This document shows, piece after piece, positions 5,765-13,774 of a DNA stretch of 22,800 bases. The notes beneath the pieces were generated by a model. The model was not told where the DNA came from. It saw nothing but the letters and a program-made list of their open reading frames with translations, and searched no databases. Position 1 is the stretch's first letter; each line of letters begins with the position of its first letter. Both the position numbers and the translations under genes were made by a program. Source of the stretch: Bacillota bacterium (GTDB taxonomy: Bacteria > Bacillota > Clostridia > Clostridiales > Clostridiaceae); assembly GCA_023435985.1 (NCBI GenBank), contig JAEZKY010000373.1, positions 1 to 22,800 of the forward strand, read 5' to 3'.

Positions 5765-7699
5765 ATGAATATAATTACTTTAGAAAAAATTAGCAAAAGC
5801 TATAGCGATAAGGTATTACTAAAAGATGTATCTTTAGGAATCAATGATGGCGATAAAATAGGATTAATAGGAATAAATGGTGCTGGAAAATCCACATTTT
5901 TGAAAATAGTTTCTGGTAAAGAGGAATTTTACGATGGAACAATAACAAAAGGTAAAAATGTAAGAATTGAATACTTAGATCAGAACCCTTATTTTGATAA
6001 AGATGCAACTATTTTAGAACAAGTATTTAAAGGTGATACAAAAGAAATGAAGCTCCTTAGAAATTATGAGGAGTTATTAGATAGAATTAATTTATGTGCA
6101 AGTGAAGAATTTGATTCATTAAATAACGAGTTGATTAAACTACAAAGCGAAATTGATTCGTTAAATTTATGGGATATGGAAAGTGAAGCAAAAACTATTC
6201 TGACAAAACTTGGAATAAAAAATTATTCTGAAAGGATAGGCAACTTATCTGGAGGGCAGAAGAAGAGAATTGCTCTTGCATGTGCTCTCATTACTTCATG
6301 TGACCTTCTTATATTAGATGAACCTACTAACCATTTAGATTCTGATTCTATTGAGTGGCTTGAAGAATATCTTAATGGGAGAAAAGGTGCTCTTTTAATG
6401 ATTACTCATGATAGATATTTCTTAGATAGAGTTACAAACAGGATTATTGAATTAGATAGAGGATCATTGTATTCATATCCTGGTAATTATACTGCATTCC
6501 TCGAAAAGAAAATTGAAAGAATTGAAACTGAGCAAGTACAGGAAGAAAAGAAAAATGCACTAATACGAAATGAGTTAAAATGGGTTAGACGTGGTGCAAA
6601 GGCAAGAAGTACTAAGCAAAAAGCTAGACTTCAAAGGTTTGATGAACTTGTAAATGCTGAAAATATAAAGAGACAAGAAGACGTTGATATTTCTTTTGTC
6701 GGCTCTAGGCTTGGTAAAAAGATTCTTGAATTATATGATGTATGCAAGGGCTTTGGTGATAAAGTGTTAATCAAAGATTTTAGTTATACATTTCTTAGAA
6801 GTGATAGAGTTGGAGTTATTGGAAAAAATGGAGTTGGTAAGACAACTTTAGTCAATTTACTTAGAGGAAAGATAGAATTAGATAGTGGAACAATAGAAAT
6901 TGGTGACACTGTTAAAATAAGCTGCTTTGCTCAAGATAATAGTAATATGGATCCAAAACTCAGAGTGATTGATTATGTTAAGGAAGGTGGAGAATACATT
7001 CCAGTAGAGGATGGCACAAAAATAACTGCCTCGACCATGTGTGAAAGGTTTTTATTTGATAGTACAATGCAGTATACACCAATTGAAAAATTATCTGGTG
7101 GTGAAAGAAGAAGACTGCATTTGCTTAGAGTGCTTATGGAATCACCTAACTTTTTAATACTTGATGAGCCAACAAATGATTTAGATATAGAGACCCTTAA
7201 CATATTAGAGGATTTCTTAGATAAATTTATGGGAGTTATTATTGTTGTATCTCATGATAGATATTTTTTAGACAGGATATGTAATAAAATATTTTCCTAT
7301 GAAGGTAATGGTTACATAAGAGAATATAATGGTAATTATAGTGATTTTCTAATTTCAAAAGAAATTGAGAAAGCTAAAGATATAATCGATAATAAGAGTG
7401 ATAATGCAAAGAATGATGATAAGAATAAAAACTATAAAGATAAAACTAAGGACAATAAACCTAAGTTTACTTTTAAGGAAAAAAAGGAATATGAAACAAT
7501 AGATGAGGATATTTCAAAATTAGAGGAAAATATAAAAGAATTAGATAAAGAAATGAGCAAAAACTCTTCGAGTTATGGTAAGCTTAATGAACTTATGAAG
7601 GAAAAAGAAGAAGTACAAAAGGAATTAGATAGTAAATATGAGAGATGGGAATATTTAAGCGGAATAGCCGAAGCAATTGAAGCATATGAAGGAAAATAA
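5765..7699 (+). CDS. ABC-F family ATPase, YfmR/Uup-like
   Basis: This soluble twin-ABC ATPase has no membrane domain. ABC-F proteins bind the ribosomal E site and act on stalled or antibiotic-bound ribosomes. In its 644 residues: Walker A1 GINGAGKST (36-44), signature LSGGQKKR (~161), Walker B LLILDEPTNHLD (~181) and switch His in MITHDRYFLDR. A charged interdomain linker follows (KKNALIRNELKWVRRGAKAR, ~255-275). The second half has Walker A2 GKNGVGKTT (~350), signature LSGGERRRLHLL (~442) and Walker B FLILDEPTNDLD (~464). It ends with a Lys/Asp-rich linker and a C-terminal coiled coil (~560-644). That C-terminal domain and the GERRRL signature match Bacillus YfmR/Uup, which relieves stalling at proline-rich sequences, rather than dedicated resistance subfamilies. 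AAGGAG lies 10 bases before the ATG. Confidence 0.9.
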   Translation: MNIITLEKISKSYSDKVLLKDVSLGINDGDKIGLIGINGAGKSTFLKIVSGKEEFYDGTITKGKNVRIEYLDQNPYFDKDATILEQVFKGDTKEMKLLRNYEELLDRINLCASEEFDSLNNELIKLQSEIDSLNLWDMESEAKTILTKLGIKNYSERIGNLSGGQKKRIALACALITSCDLLILDEPTNHLDSDSIEWLEEYLNGRKGALLMITHDRYFLDRVTNRIIELDRGSLYSYPGNYTAFLEKKIERIETEQVQEEKKNALIRNELKWVRRGAKARSTKQKARLQRFDELVNAENIKRQEDVDISFVGSRLGKKILELYDVCKGFGDKVLIKDFSYTFLRSDRVGVIGKNGVGKTTLVNLLRGKIELDSGTIEIGDTVKISCFAQDNSNMDPKLRVIDYVKEGGEYIPVEDGTKITASTMCERFLFDSTMQYTPIEKLSGGERRRLHLLRVLMESPNFLILDEPTNDLDIETLNILEDFLDKFMGVIIVVSHDRYFLDRICNKIFSYEGNGYIREYNGNYSDFLISKEIEKAKDIIDNKSDNAKNDDKNKNYKDKTKDNKPKFTFKEKKEYETIDEDISKLEENIKELDKEMSKNSSSYGKLNELMKEKEEVQKELDSKYERWEYLSGIAEAIEAYEGK

Positions 7700-7723
7700 G
7701 ATATTTTACATATTTTGAGTAAA

Positions 7724-7761
7724 AAAGGAGGAATAAGAGAATATTTTTATATTATTCTCTT
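7724..7761 (+). promoter_or_regulatory. Strong SD followed by a 9-bp hairpin
   Basis: An excellent ribosome site AAAGGAGGAA (7724-7732) has no start codon at normal distance. Instead a 9-bp hairpin (AAGAGAATA 7735-7743 / TATTCTCTT 7753-7761) follows, and the GTG of the 62-aa gene comes 9 bases after it. If the hairpin folds, the SD-to-start distance shrinks to about 12 nt. The same hairpin could alternatively be a weak terminator of the ABC-F gene. Confidence 0.4.
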
Positions 7762-7770
7762 TTATGCAAG

Positions 7771-7959
7771 GTGGAAATACATGTTTTTTTAAAAGGAAAA
7801 TCGGAACCTACTATTTTTAAAGGTGAGCGGATAGATATTTTAGATATTGAGCTTCAAGGAAAAAAGTATAAACAAATAAGATATTTTAGAAAGGGAGTTT
7901 CTAAGTCGCAATATATTAGTATAGATTTGATAAAACACATTAAAGAAGTTACAAAATAA
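7771..7959 (+). CDS. Small conserved-looking hypothetical protein (62 aa)
   Basis: The protein looks like a small beta-rich fold: strand EIHVFLKG, loop, FKGERIDILDIEL, then KKYKQIRYFRKGVSKSQYI and a C-terminal helix. It has no Cys, signal or membrane span, and I do not recognise a named family. The start is uncertain. GTG 7771 has only a remote SD (7724) across a hairpin. A nearer AAGGTGG site points to ATG 7781, but that frame stops after two codons unless the ribosome slips -1 on the seven-T run, which would give MFFLKGK. The gene ends 17 bases before the preferred helicase start and so is probably co-transcribed and translationally coupled with it. Confidence 0.65.
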   Translation: MEIHVFLKGKSEPTIFKGERIDILDIELQGKKYKQIRYFRKGVSKSQYISIDLIKHIKEVTK

Positions 7960-7976
7960 AAATGCAGGTGGTAAAA

Positions 7977-10900
7977 TTGATAAAACAAATATTGCTAGAA
8001 GGTTTTAATAAAAATATATCAAATTCAGCTCTTATTAAAGGTCAAAGAGTATTAAAAAATGATCTAGTAAGAGAGATAAATGTTAATGTGGATAAGGACT
8101 ACATTAAGATTAGCTCTGATGTAGTATCAGAAAGCCTTCTCAGTGAATATTCATGTAAACTTGAAATTGATAATGCAACAAAAGAAGTTATAGGCACTCA
8201 TTGTAGTTGTTTGGAATTTGAAAAAAATGAATTCTTAAAAGATAATTATTGCTGCAAACATCTAATAGCTACTTTTTATACATTTTTACAAAATATTGAT
8301 GAGGATGCAGAGTTAAGAAATAAAATTACAAATAATCTTAAAGAAAATAAAGTTAAAAGTAGTAAGGATAATGGAGAAGATTTATTATCTGTACTTATAG
8401 GAGATACTGGAAAGGATAAACTTAAATTTGAGATTACTATTAATAAAAATAATTGGTCTTCAAAACTTCAAGTAGAATTTAAAATCGGATTGAAAAGCAG
8501 AAGTAATAAGATGTATATCATTAAAGACATAAATCAATTTTTAATAGCTCTATATAATAGAGTCCCAATAAAATATGGGAAGGAATTTAGTTTTGATATA
8601 AAAACACAATGCTTTTCTTATGAGGATAAAAGGTTAATAAAATTTATTAATAACATAAAAAACTTAGAGCAGCATGATAGAAATTTTAGGCGTTCTCAAG
8701 ATAAATTAATAGATGGTAAGTTTTTAACACTTCCAGACATGATGGTCAAAGAATTTTTATATATTGTGAAGAAGAATAGGATATTTTTAGGTGATGGCTT
8801 TTTCTATAGGATATTAGAGTCAGAAGTAATAGAAGAGGATATCCCTATTCCTCTTAGCTTAAAAAGTCAAAAGGATGCTATAGTTTTAGAGGCGGCAAGT
8901 GGTATGCCAGAGACTTTAACCCAAAATGAAGATGTATTTTTATATGGGACTTCTATTTATATTCCATCAGTAGAACAATGTGAAAGATTAGCACCTTATC
9001 TAAAAATTTTTAAGGCTACAAATAAAATAAGTTTCAATAAAAATAAGGAAAGTAAAGTATTAAACGAATTAATACCATCAATTCAAAAAGTTACAAGTGA
9101 TTTTTCATTGTCTAAAGAAATTCGAAACAAAGTAGTTATTGCTCCAGTTAATTTCAAATTCTATTTTGATAGAGATAAAGATATTGCTTTATTATTTAAA
9201 GTATCTTATGAAGGTCATGAATTTAATTATTTTGAAGAATATAAAGGAAAGATTATTTATAGAGATACTAATAAAGAGCATGAAGTATTTGGCCTATTAA
9301 AAAGTCTCGGATTTGAAGAAGTTAATGGAAAATTGTATTTTCTAAGGGATGATGAGGACGCTTTTAAATTCTTTAAGTATGAAGTAGAAAAACTTCAGAG
9401 ATATGGAGAAGTCTTCTATTCTGAAAGATTTAAAGGAATAAAAGATATAAATAAATCTGACTTTAAAGGTGAAGTTAGAAAAGGAAAATTTAATTATTTT
9501 GAGTTTGAATTTAATATTTCTGATATATCAGAAGAAGAAACTGCAAAAATACTTAGAAGTTTTAGAGATAATTTAAAATATTATAAGCTTGAAAATGGAG
9601 AATTTTTAGATTTAGAAGAAGCTTCTATAAAAGAGGCCTTAACCTTAATGGACAATCTGCTTTTAGAAGAAGAATTAGTTAATAATAGAATTAATGTACC
9701 TATGAATAAAGGAGCTTATCTTGAAGATTATCTAGATGAAAAAGGCTTAAGATTTATACAAAGCTGTGATGAAATTAAGGAACTTAAAAACAGGCTTGGA
9801 AACATAGAAGGAAAAACATTTCAACTGCCACATGGACTTCAAGCTAAGCTTAGAGAATATCAAAAGGAAGGATATAATTGGCTTAGAACACTGGATTATT
9901 TGAATTTTGGAGGAATACTAAGTGATGAAATGGGGCTTGGAAAAACGCTTCAGACAATAACACTTTTACTCTCAAAATCAAATTCTAAAACACTAATAGT
10001 AGCACCTACTTCTTTAATTTATAATTGGAAGAGTGAATTTAAAAAATTTGCACCATCAATGAAAATAGGAATATCAAATGGCAATAAGGAAGAGCGAGAA
10101 GTACTAATTAAAAATTATGAGAACTATGATGTAATTTTAACAACTTATAATTTATTAAGGCGTGATATAGAGTTATATAATATGGAATTTGATTATTGTA
10201 TTTTAGATGAAGCTCAAAATATAAAAAATCAGACATCGTTAAGTGCCAAATCTGTTAAAGATATTAAAGCGAAGAATAGATTTGCCCTTACAGGTACTCC
10301 AATAGAAAATTCTCTGATGGAGCTTTGGTCAATATTTGATTTTATAATGCCTGGATATTTATATAATGAAAAGAAGTTTACAACACGATATTATAGAAGA
10401 CTTGAAGAAGGCCCTGAAATATTAGAGGAATTAAATAGGCTTGTGAAGCCATTCATATTAAGAAGATATAAGAAAAATGTTATTAAAGAATTGCCAGATA
10501 AAATAGAAAAGAGATTATTAGTACCGTTAAGTGATGAGCAAAAAGTAATTTATGAGACTTATGCAAATTATGTTAAAGATTTAATTCAGAAAAAAGTAGA
10601 AGATTTTGAATTCACTAAGAGTAAAATTGAAATTTTATCTTATATAACAAAGTTAAGACAAATCTGCTTAGATCCTTCAGTTACAATGGATAATTATTTA
10701 GGAACAAGTGGAAAAATAGATGCTCTTATTGAATTATTGGAACAAAGTGCAGGAGAAGGACATAAAATACTAGTATTCTCTCAATTTACATCTGTTCTTA
10801 AAAATATAGGTAGAATATTAAGAGAAAAGAACTTCATGTTCTCTTATTTAGATGGAGCAGTTTCATCGATTAATAGAATGAAAATGGTAGAAGAATTTAA

Positions 10901-11234
10901 TAATGGAGAAAATACAGTATTTTTAGTATCATTAAAAGCTGGAGGCACAGGGCTCAATTTAACAAGTGCTGATGTTGTAATACACTTTGATCCATGGTGG
11001 AACCCAGCTGTTGAAGATCAAGCTACAGATAGAGCTCATAGAATTGGACAAAAGCATGTGGTAGAAGTTATTAAATTAATAGCAAGTGGTACAATAGAAG
11101 AAAAAATAGTTGAATTACAAGATTCTAAAAGAGAATTGATAAGCAAAATTTTAGGAGATGATTTAGGTGTAGGAGCTTTTATAAATTCATTGGATGAAGA
11201 TGAAATTTTGAATTTATTTAGCTATAGCAACTAA
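7977..11234 (+). CDS. SWIM zinc-finger SNF2-type helicase (bacterial HelZ-like)
   Basis: This is a large SF2/SNF2 DNA-dependent ATPase, 1085 residues, normal for the bacterial SWIM-SNF2 group. Such proteins translocate on duplex DNA; relatives are proposed to remodel or recycle RNA polymerase, but the function here is not established. Residues ~76-95 form a SWIM finger (CSC...CCKH: CxC then CxH). Residues ~120-600 are the bacterial SNF2-associated region. The motor follows: motif I DEMGLGKTLQT (~650), motif II DEAQ (~743), motif III LTGTPIENS (~770), motif V LKAGGTGLNLTSAD and motif VI DRAHRIGQ (~1016). TTG 7977 is preferred because AGGTGG lies 5 bases before it; an in-frame ATG at 7962 has no SD and overlaps this site. 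It sits between the 62-aa gene and mgtC in a tight run. Confidence 0.9.
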   Translation: MIKQILLEGFNKNISNSALIKGQRVLKNDLVREINVNVDKDYIKISSDVVSESLLSEYSCKLEIDNATKEVIGTHCSCLEFEKNEFLKDNYCCKHLIATFYTFLQNIDEDAELRNKITNNLKENKVKSSKDNGEDLLSVLIGDTGKDKLKFEITINKNNWSSKLQVEFKIGLKSRSNKMYIIKDINQFLIALYNRVPIKYGKEFSFDIKTQCFSYEDKRLIKFINNIKNLEQHDRNFRRSQDKLIDGKFLTLPDMMVKEFLYIVKKNRIFLGDGFFYRILESEVIEEDIPIPLSLKSQKDAIVLEAASGMPETLTQNEDVFLYGTSIYIPSVEQCERLAPYLKIFKATNKISFNKNKESKVLNELIPSIQKVTSDFSLSKEIRNKVVIAPVNFKFYFDRDKDIALLFKVSYEGHEFNYFEEYKGKIIYRDTNKEHEVFGLLKSLGFEEVNGKLYFLRDDEDAFKFFKYEVEKLQRYGEVFYSERFKGIKDINKSDFKGEVRKGKFNYFEFEFNISDISEEETAKILRSFRDNLKYYKLENGEFLDLEEASIKEALTLMDNLLLEEELVNNRINVPMNKGAYLEDYLDEKGLRFIQSCDEIKELKNRLGNIEGKTFQLPHGLQAKLREYQKEGYNWLRTLDYLNFGGILSDEMGLGKTLQTITLLLSKSNSKTLIVAPTSLIYNWKSEFKKFAPSMKIGISNGNKEEREVLIKNYENYDVILTTYNLLRRDIELYNMEFDYCILDEAQNIKNQTSLSAKSVKDIKAKNRFALTGTPIENSLMELWSIFDFIMPGYLYNEKKFTTRYYRRLEEGPEILEELNRLVKPFILRRYKKNVIKELPDKIEKRLLVPLSDEQKVIYETYANYVKDLIQKKVEDFEFTKSKIEILSYITKLRQICLDPSVTMDNYLGTSGKIDALIELLEQSAGEGHKILVFSQFTSVLKNIGRILREKNFMFSYLDGAVSSINRMKMVEEFNNGENTVFLVSLKAGGTGLNLTSADVVIHFDPWWNPAVEDQATDRAHRIGQKHVVEVIKLIASGTIEEKIVELQDSKRELISKILGDDLGVGAFINSLDEDEILNLFSYSN

Positions 11235-11270
11235 TAGAAGATTTTATAAAAATTACAATCAGGTGATTAT

Positions 11271-11978
11271 ATGATAAGTTTTATGAATGATTTAAGCATT
11301 TATTTAAGGGAAGTAAATACAGCATCTATTATTTTACGATTAACTTTAGCTACCATCTGCGGAGGAATTCTCGGAGCTGAAAGAGGAAGAAAGAAAAGAC
11401 CAGCAGGTTTTAGAACTCATATACTAGTGTGTATTGGTGCAGCTATGGTCATGATAACAAGCCAATATATGACTGATATTCTTCATATGGCTGGGGATGC
11501 CAGCAGAATGGGTGCACAAGTTATAAGTGGGATTGGATTCTTAGGTGCTGGAACAATTATGGTTGTTGGAAGAAATGAAATTAAAGGACTTACTACGGCA
11601 GCAGGACTTTGGTCATGTGCATGTATGGGGCTTGCTATAGGGATAGGCTTTTATGAAGGTGCTATTATATCCTGTGGATTTTTATTTGGCGTGTTAACAA
11701 TTCTTCATAGATTAGATATGTATTCGAGAACTCATTCTAAAATATTAGATGTATATGCTGAACTTAAGGATATATCTGGTGTTACGAACTTTCTTGATGT
11801 TGTAAAATCTGATGGGACTAAAATTTCAAATATAGAAGTTAGGAAATCAAATGAAATTGACAGACACATTATTGGTCTATCAATGACTTTAACATTGGAT
11901 AAAAAAATTGACCATTCAGAATATATTTTGAAGCTTCATACTATTGAAAATGTATCTTCTATTAAAGAAATAATGTAA
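11271..11978 (+). CDS. MgtC/SapB family inner-membrane protein
   Basis: This is an integral membrane protein of 235 residues, the usual MgtC length. Residues ~1-150 hold four to five hydrophobic segments with the family motifs LRLTLATICGGILGAERG, RPAGFRTHILVCIGAA, RMGAQVISGIGFLGAGTI and GLTTAAGLWSCACMGLAIG. The C-terminal ~80 residues form a soluble ACT-like regulatory domain. MgtC relatives modulate membrane ATPases and Mg2+ or phosphate homeostasis and help survival in low Mg2+; they are not proven Mg2+ transporters. AGGTGA lies 4 bases before the ATG, a short spacing; a second in-frame ATG at 11283 is further than ideal. Only 36 bases separate it from the helicase stop, so it is probably the last gene of that operon. 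Confidence 0.9.
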   Translation: MISFMNDLSIYLREVNTASIILRLTLATICGGILGAERGRKKRPAGFRTHILVCIGAAMVMITSQYMTDILHMAGDASRMGAQVISGIGFLGAGTIMVVGRNEIKGLTTAAGLWSCACMGLAIGIGFYEGAIISCGFLFGVLTILHRLDMYSRTHSKILDVYAELKDISGVTNFLDVVKSDGTKISNIEVRKSNEIDRHIIGLSMTLTLDKKIDHSEYILKLHTIENVSSIKEIM

Positions 11979-11996
11979 TTTTTTATGGGAAAAAAT

Positions 11997-12034
11997 ACAA
12001 GAGAAAATTTAGTCTTTTTTAAATTTTCCCTTGT
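11997..12034 (+). terminator. Hairpin after mgtC-family gene
   Basis: A 14-bp stem with one mismatch (ACAAGAGAAAATTT / AAATTTTCCCTTGT) encloses AGTCTTTTTT. It lies 19 bases after the stop. The downstream tract is TAATAGTAAA rather than U-rich, so termination is plausible but not textbook. Confidence 0.6.
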
Positions 12035-12247
12035 TAATAGTAAAAAAATAATAAGATCATAATCTAATGTATATTTTTGATTAGACATGCACATATATTT
12101 GCTTCACAATATGAAGAAACCAATAAGAGATAAGTATTTGATTAAATAAAGAAATGTTCAGTTTTAATAATTTAATAACAGAGCGTATCAAAAATAATGT
12201 TTTAGGAAGAACAATAATTATATACCTACCTTTAATAGTGATTTATA
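12035..12247 (+). other. Intergenic, no gene seen
   Basis: The DNA between the mgtC hairpin and the AraC promoter is AT-rich. A short inverted repeat (TAATC near 12061, GATTA near 12079) is the only structure I see. No reading frame with a ribosome site is present. Confidence 0.5.
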
Positions 12248-12276
12248 TTGCCTAATCATATAAAACTAATTACAAT
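12248..12276 (+). promoter_or_regulatory. Promoter of the AraC-family gene
   Basis: TTGCCT (12248-12253), a 17-base spacer and TACAAT (12271-12276). The leader to the TTG at 12311 would be about 28 nt. Confidence 0.6.
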
Positions 12277-12310
12277 ATAGATGTATTTTATATAGAAAGG
12301 ATTTATTATA

Positions 12311-13237
12311 TTGAGCGAAATGAATTTAGATAATATAGCAATAATGAAACAAAAAGATTTAGCTGTACTTATAGAACGTTTAACAAATACAGATGGAGTT
12401 CATGATACAATGATTCCTGCATTAAACTTGATTCGTGTTTCGCAGGTATCTGAACCGTTACATTCTATTTATGAACCATCTTTATGTGTTATTGCACAAG
12501 GTTCAAAAATCGTAATGTTGGGAAATGAAACTTATCAATATGATCCTGCATCCTACTTGGTTGCTTCTGTTCACTTACCTGTTACTGGTCATATTATTCA
12601 GGCATCCATGCAATCTCCATATTTAGGATTGCGTTTAACTTTTAATTTGAATCAAATACTTGATATTATTAATGAATCAAATCAGGTACTGGATGATGCA
12701 CAAGATTTAGGACATGGTATATTGATAAGCCGTACTAATGAAGATTTACTTGATGCTTTGCTAAGGCTTGTTAATCTTTTAGATACACCGGAAGATATAC
12801 CAGTGCTTTCGCATTTAATCACTAAGGAAATTCTTTATCGTATTTTAAATGGAGAACACGGATATCGTATAAAACAATTTGCTATGATGGGAAGTCATTC
12901 GCAAACAGTTGTGAGGGTTATCAAATATATTAACGATAATTTTTCAAAGAATATAAAAATTGAACAGTTGGCAAGAAATGTAGGCTTGAGTCCGTCTTCA
13001 TTACATAATTACTTTAAAAAGGTAACAGCGATGAGTCCGTTACAATATCAAAAAATGATACGACTTCAAGAAGCACGTCGTTTATTACTTTCAGAAGAAT
13101 TAGATGCCGTAACTGTTTCTTTTAAGGTTGGTTATGAAAGTCCATCTCAATTCAATAGAGAATATGCCAGAATGTTTGGATTACCTCCTATTAAAGATAA
13201 AAAACAACGTCGAATCTCTTTGACTTCCAACTTTTAA
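12311..13237 (+). CDS. AraC-family transcriptional regulator
   Basis: This cytoplasmic DNA-binding regulator has 308 residues. Residues ~25-185 form the AraC-type N-terminal cupin-like sensor domain (PF06719-like), with the characteristic EPSLCVIAQGSKIVMLG and YLVASVHLPVTG segments. Residues ~205-300 hold two helix-turn-helix units: IKIEQLARNVGLSPSSLHNY, and VSFKVGYESPSQFNREYAR followed by MFGLPP. TTG 12311 has AAAGG 10 bases upstream; the in-frame ATG at 12320 would have 19 bases. Regulators of this type often control adjacent oxidoreductases or efflux pumps. The next gene on the strand is an MFS transporter, so that is a candidate target (inference). Transcription ends at a strong terminator before the MFS leader. 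Confidence 0.9.
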   Translation: MSEMNLDNIAIMKQKDLAVLIERLTNTDGVHDTMIPALNLIRVSQVSEPLHSIYEPSLCVIAQGSKIVMLGNETYQYDPASYLVASVHLPVTGHIIQASMQSPYLGLRLTFNLNQILDIINESNQVLDDAQDLGHGILISRTNEDLLDALLRLVNLLDTPEDIPVLSHLITKEILYRILNGEHGYRIKQFAMMGSHSQTVVRVIKYINDNFSKNIKIEQLARNVGLSPSSLHNYFKKVTAMSPLQYQKMIRLQEARRLLLSEELDAVTVSFKVGYESPSQFNREYARMFGLPPIKDKKQRRISLTSNF

Positions 13238-13328
13238 TGGATTCACTATTTGTGGTACAATGACGCAAAATCAATAGAATGAAAATAGTATAAATTTTCT
13301 TCATATAATAAAAAATAAAAATATTTTG

Positions 13329-13383
13329 ATGCACATGATAAAAGCCTCAAGTTGTCATTTCTTGAGGTTTTTATCATGTGCAT
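13329..13383 (+). terminator. Strong terminator after the AraC gene
   Basis: The long stem (ATGCACATGATAAAAGCCTC... with its complement, about 23 bp and one G-T) contains a classical nested terminator: CCTCAAG / CTTGAGG (13345-13367) followed by TTTTTA. It separates AraC transcription from the MFS leader. Confidence 0.9.
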
Positions 13384-13416
13384 TAATAATGAAAAATAAT
13401 TTGGTTAGAAAAATTA

Positions 13417-13480
13417 GATACTTTTAAACCTTAAAGAGAATTAGGCAATAATTTAAGAGTTCTGTGGATTTAAAAGTATC
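13417..13480 (+). repeat. 12-bp inverted repeat H1 in the MFS upstream region
   Basis: GATACTTTTAAA (13417-13428) and TTTAAAAGTATC (13469-13480) are perfect inverted copies with a 40-base spacer. There is no U tract. It is either a regulator-binding pair or the first stem of a structured leader. Confidence 0.5.
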
Positions 13481-13548
13481 CTATTTTATCTTAAAATAAT
13501 AACTGTAAAAAAGCTTATACAAAATTTAAAAGGAGGTCATTGATTATA

Positions 13549-13578
13549 ATGAGATTAAATATAATAACTTTTTTATAA
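13549..13578 (+). CDS. Candidate 9-residue leader peptide of the MFS gene
   Basis: A very strong ribosome site AAAGGAGG (13529-13536) precedes ATG AGA TTA and ends TAA, giving MRLNIITFL. The stop codon directly abuts the left arm of a perfect 20-bp inverted repeat (13579). SD plus tiny frame plus large stem ahead of an efflux gene is the layout of drug-inducible attenuators (erm and MFS leaders are known examples). TATAAT at 13545-13550 overlaps the ATG, so a promoter element is the competing explanation, but no -35 fits it. Confidence 0.45.
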   Translation: MRLNIITFL

Positions 13579-13698
13579 TTTTAATATATAAGTTCTAAAA
13601 AAGTTAGTTCGTTTAAGTTGAATATCTTCTTACATAAAGCTAATATATAATGCGTTTCATCATTCTGAACTACATTAATTAGAACTTATATATTAAAA
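13579..13698 (+). repeat. Perfect 20-bp inverted repeat H2 (120-bp unit)
   Basis: TTTTAATATATAAGTTCTAA (13579-13598) and its exact complement (13679-13698) enclose 80 bases. It lies between the 9-residue frame and the MFS ribosome site. As RNA it would form a long stem in the leader. As DNA it has the shape of a small MITE-like element, but I see no target-site duplication at its edges. Confidence 0.7.
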
Positions 13699-13774
13699 CA
13701 GCATTAATAAATTTTGGGATTCCAAATTTATTTAGTAAGTTTCTGAATTCAATTTTACAAGGAGTGTGAAATAC

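Noticed and set aside
13545..13550. TATAAT as the MFS -10 element
   Set aside because: No -35 hexamer lies 15-19 bases upstream; the same bases are better read as the start region of the SD-preceded mini-frame.
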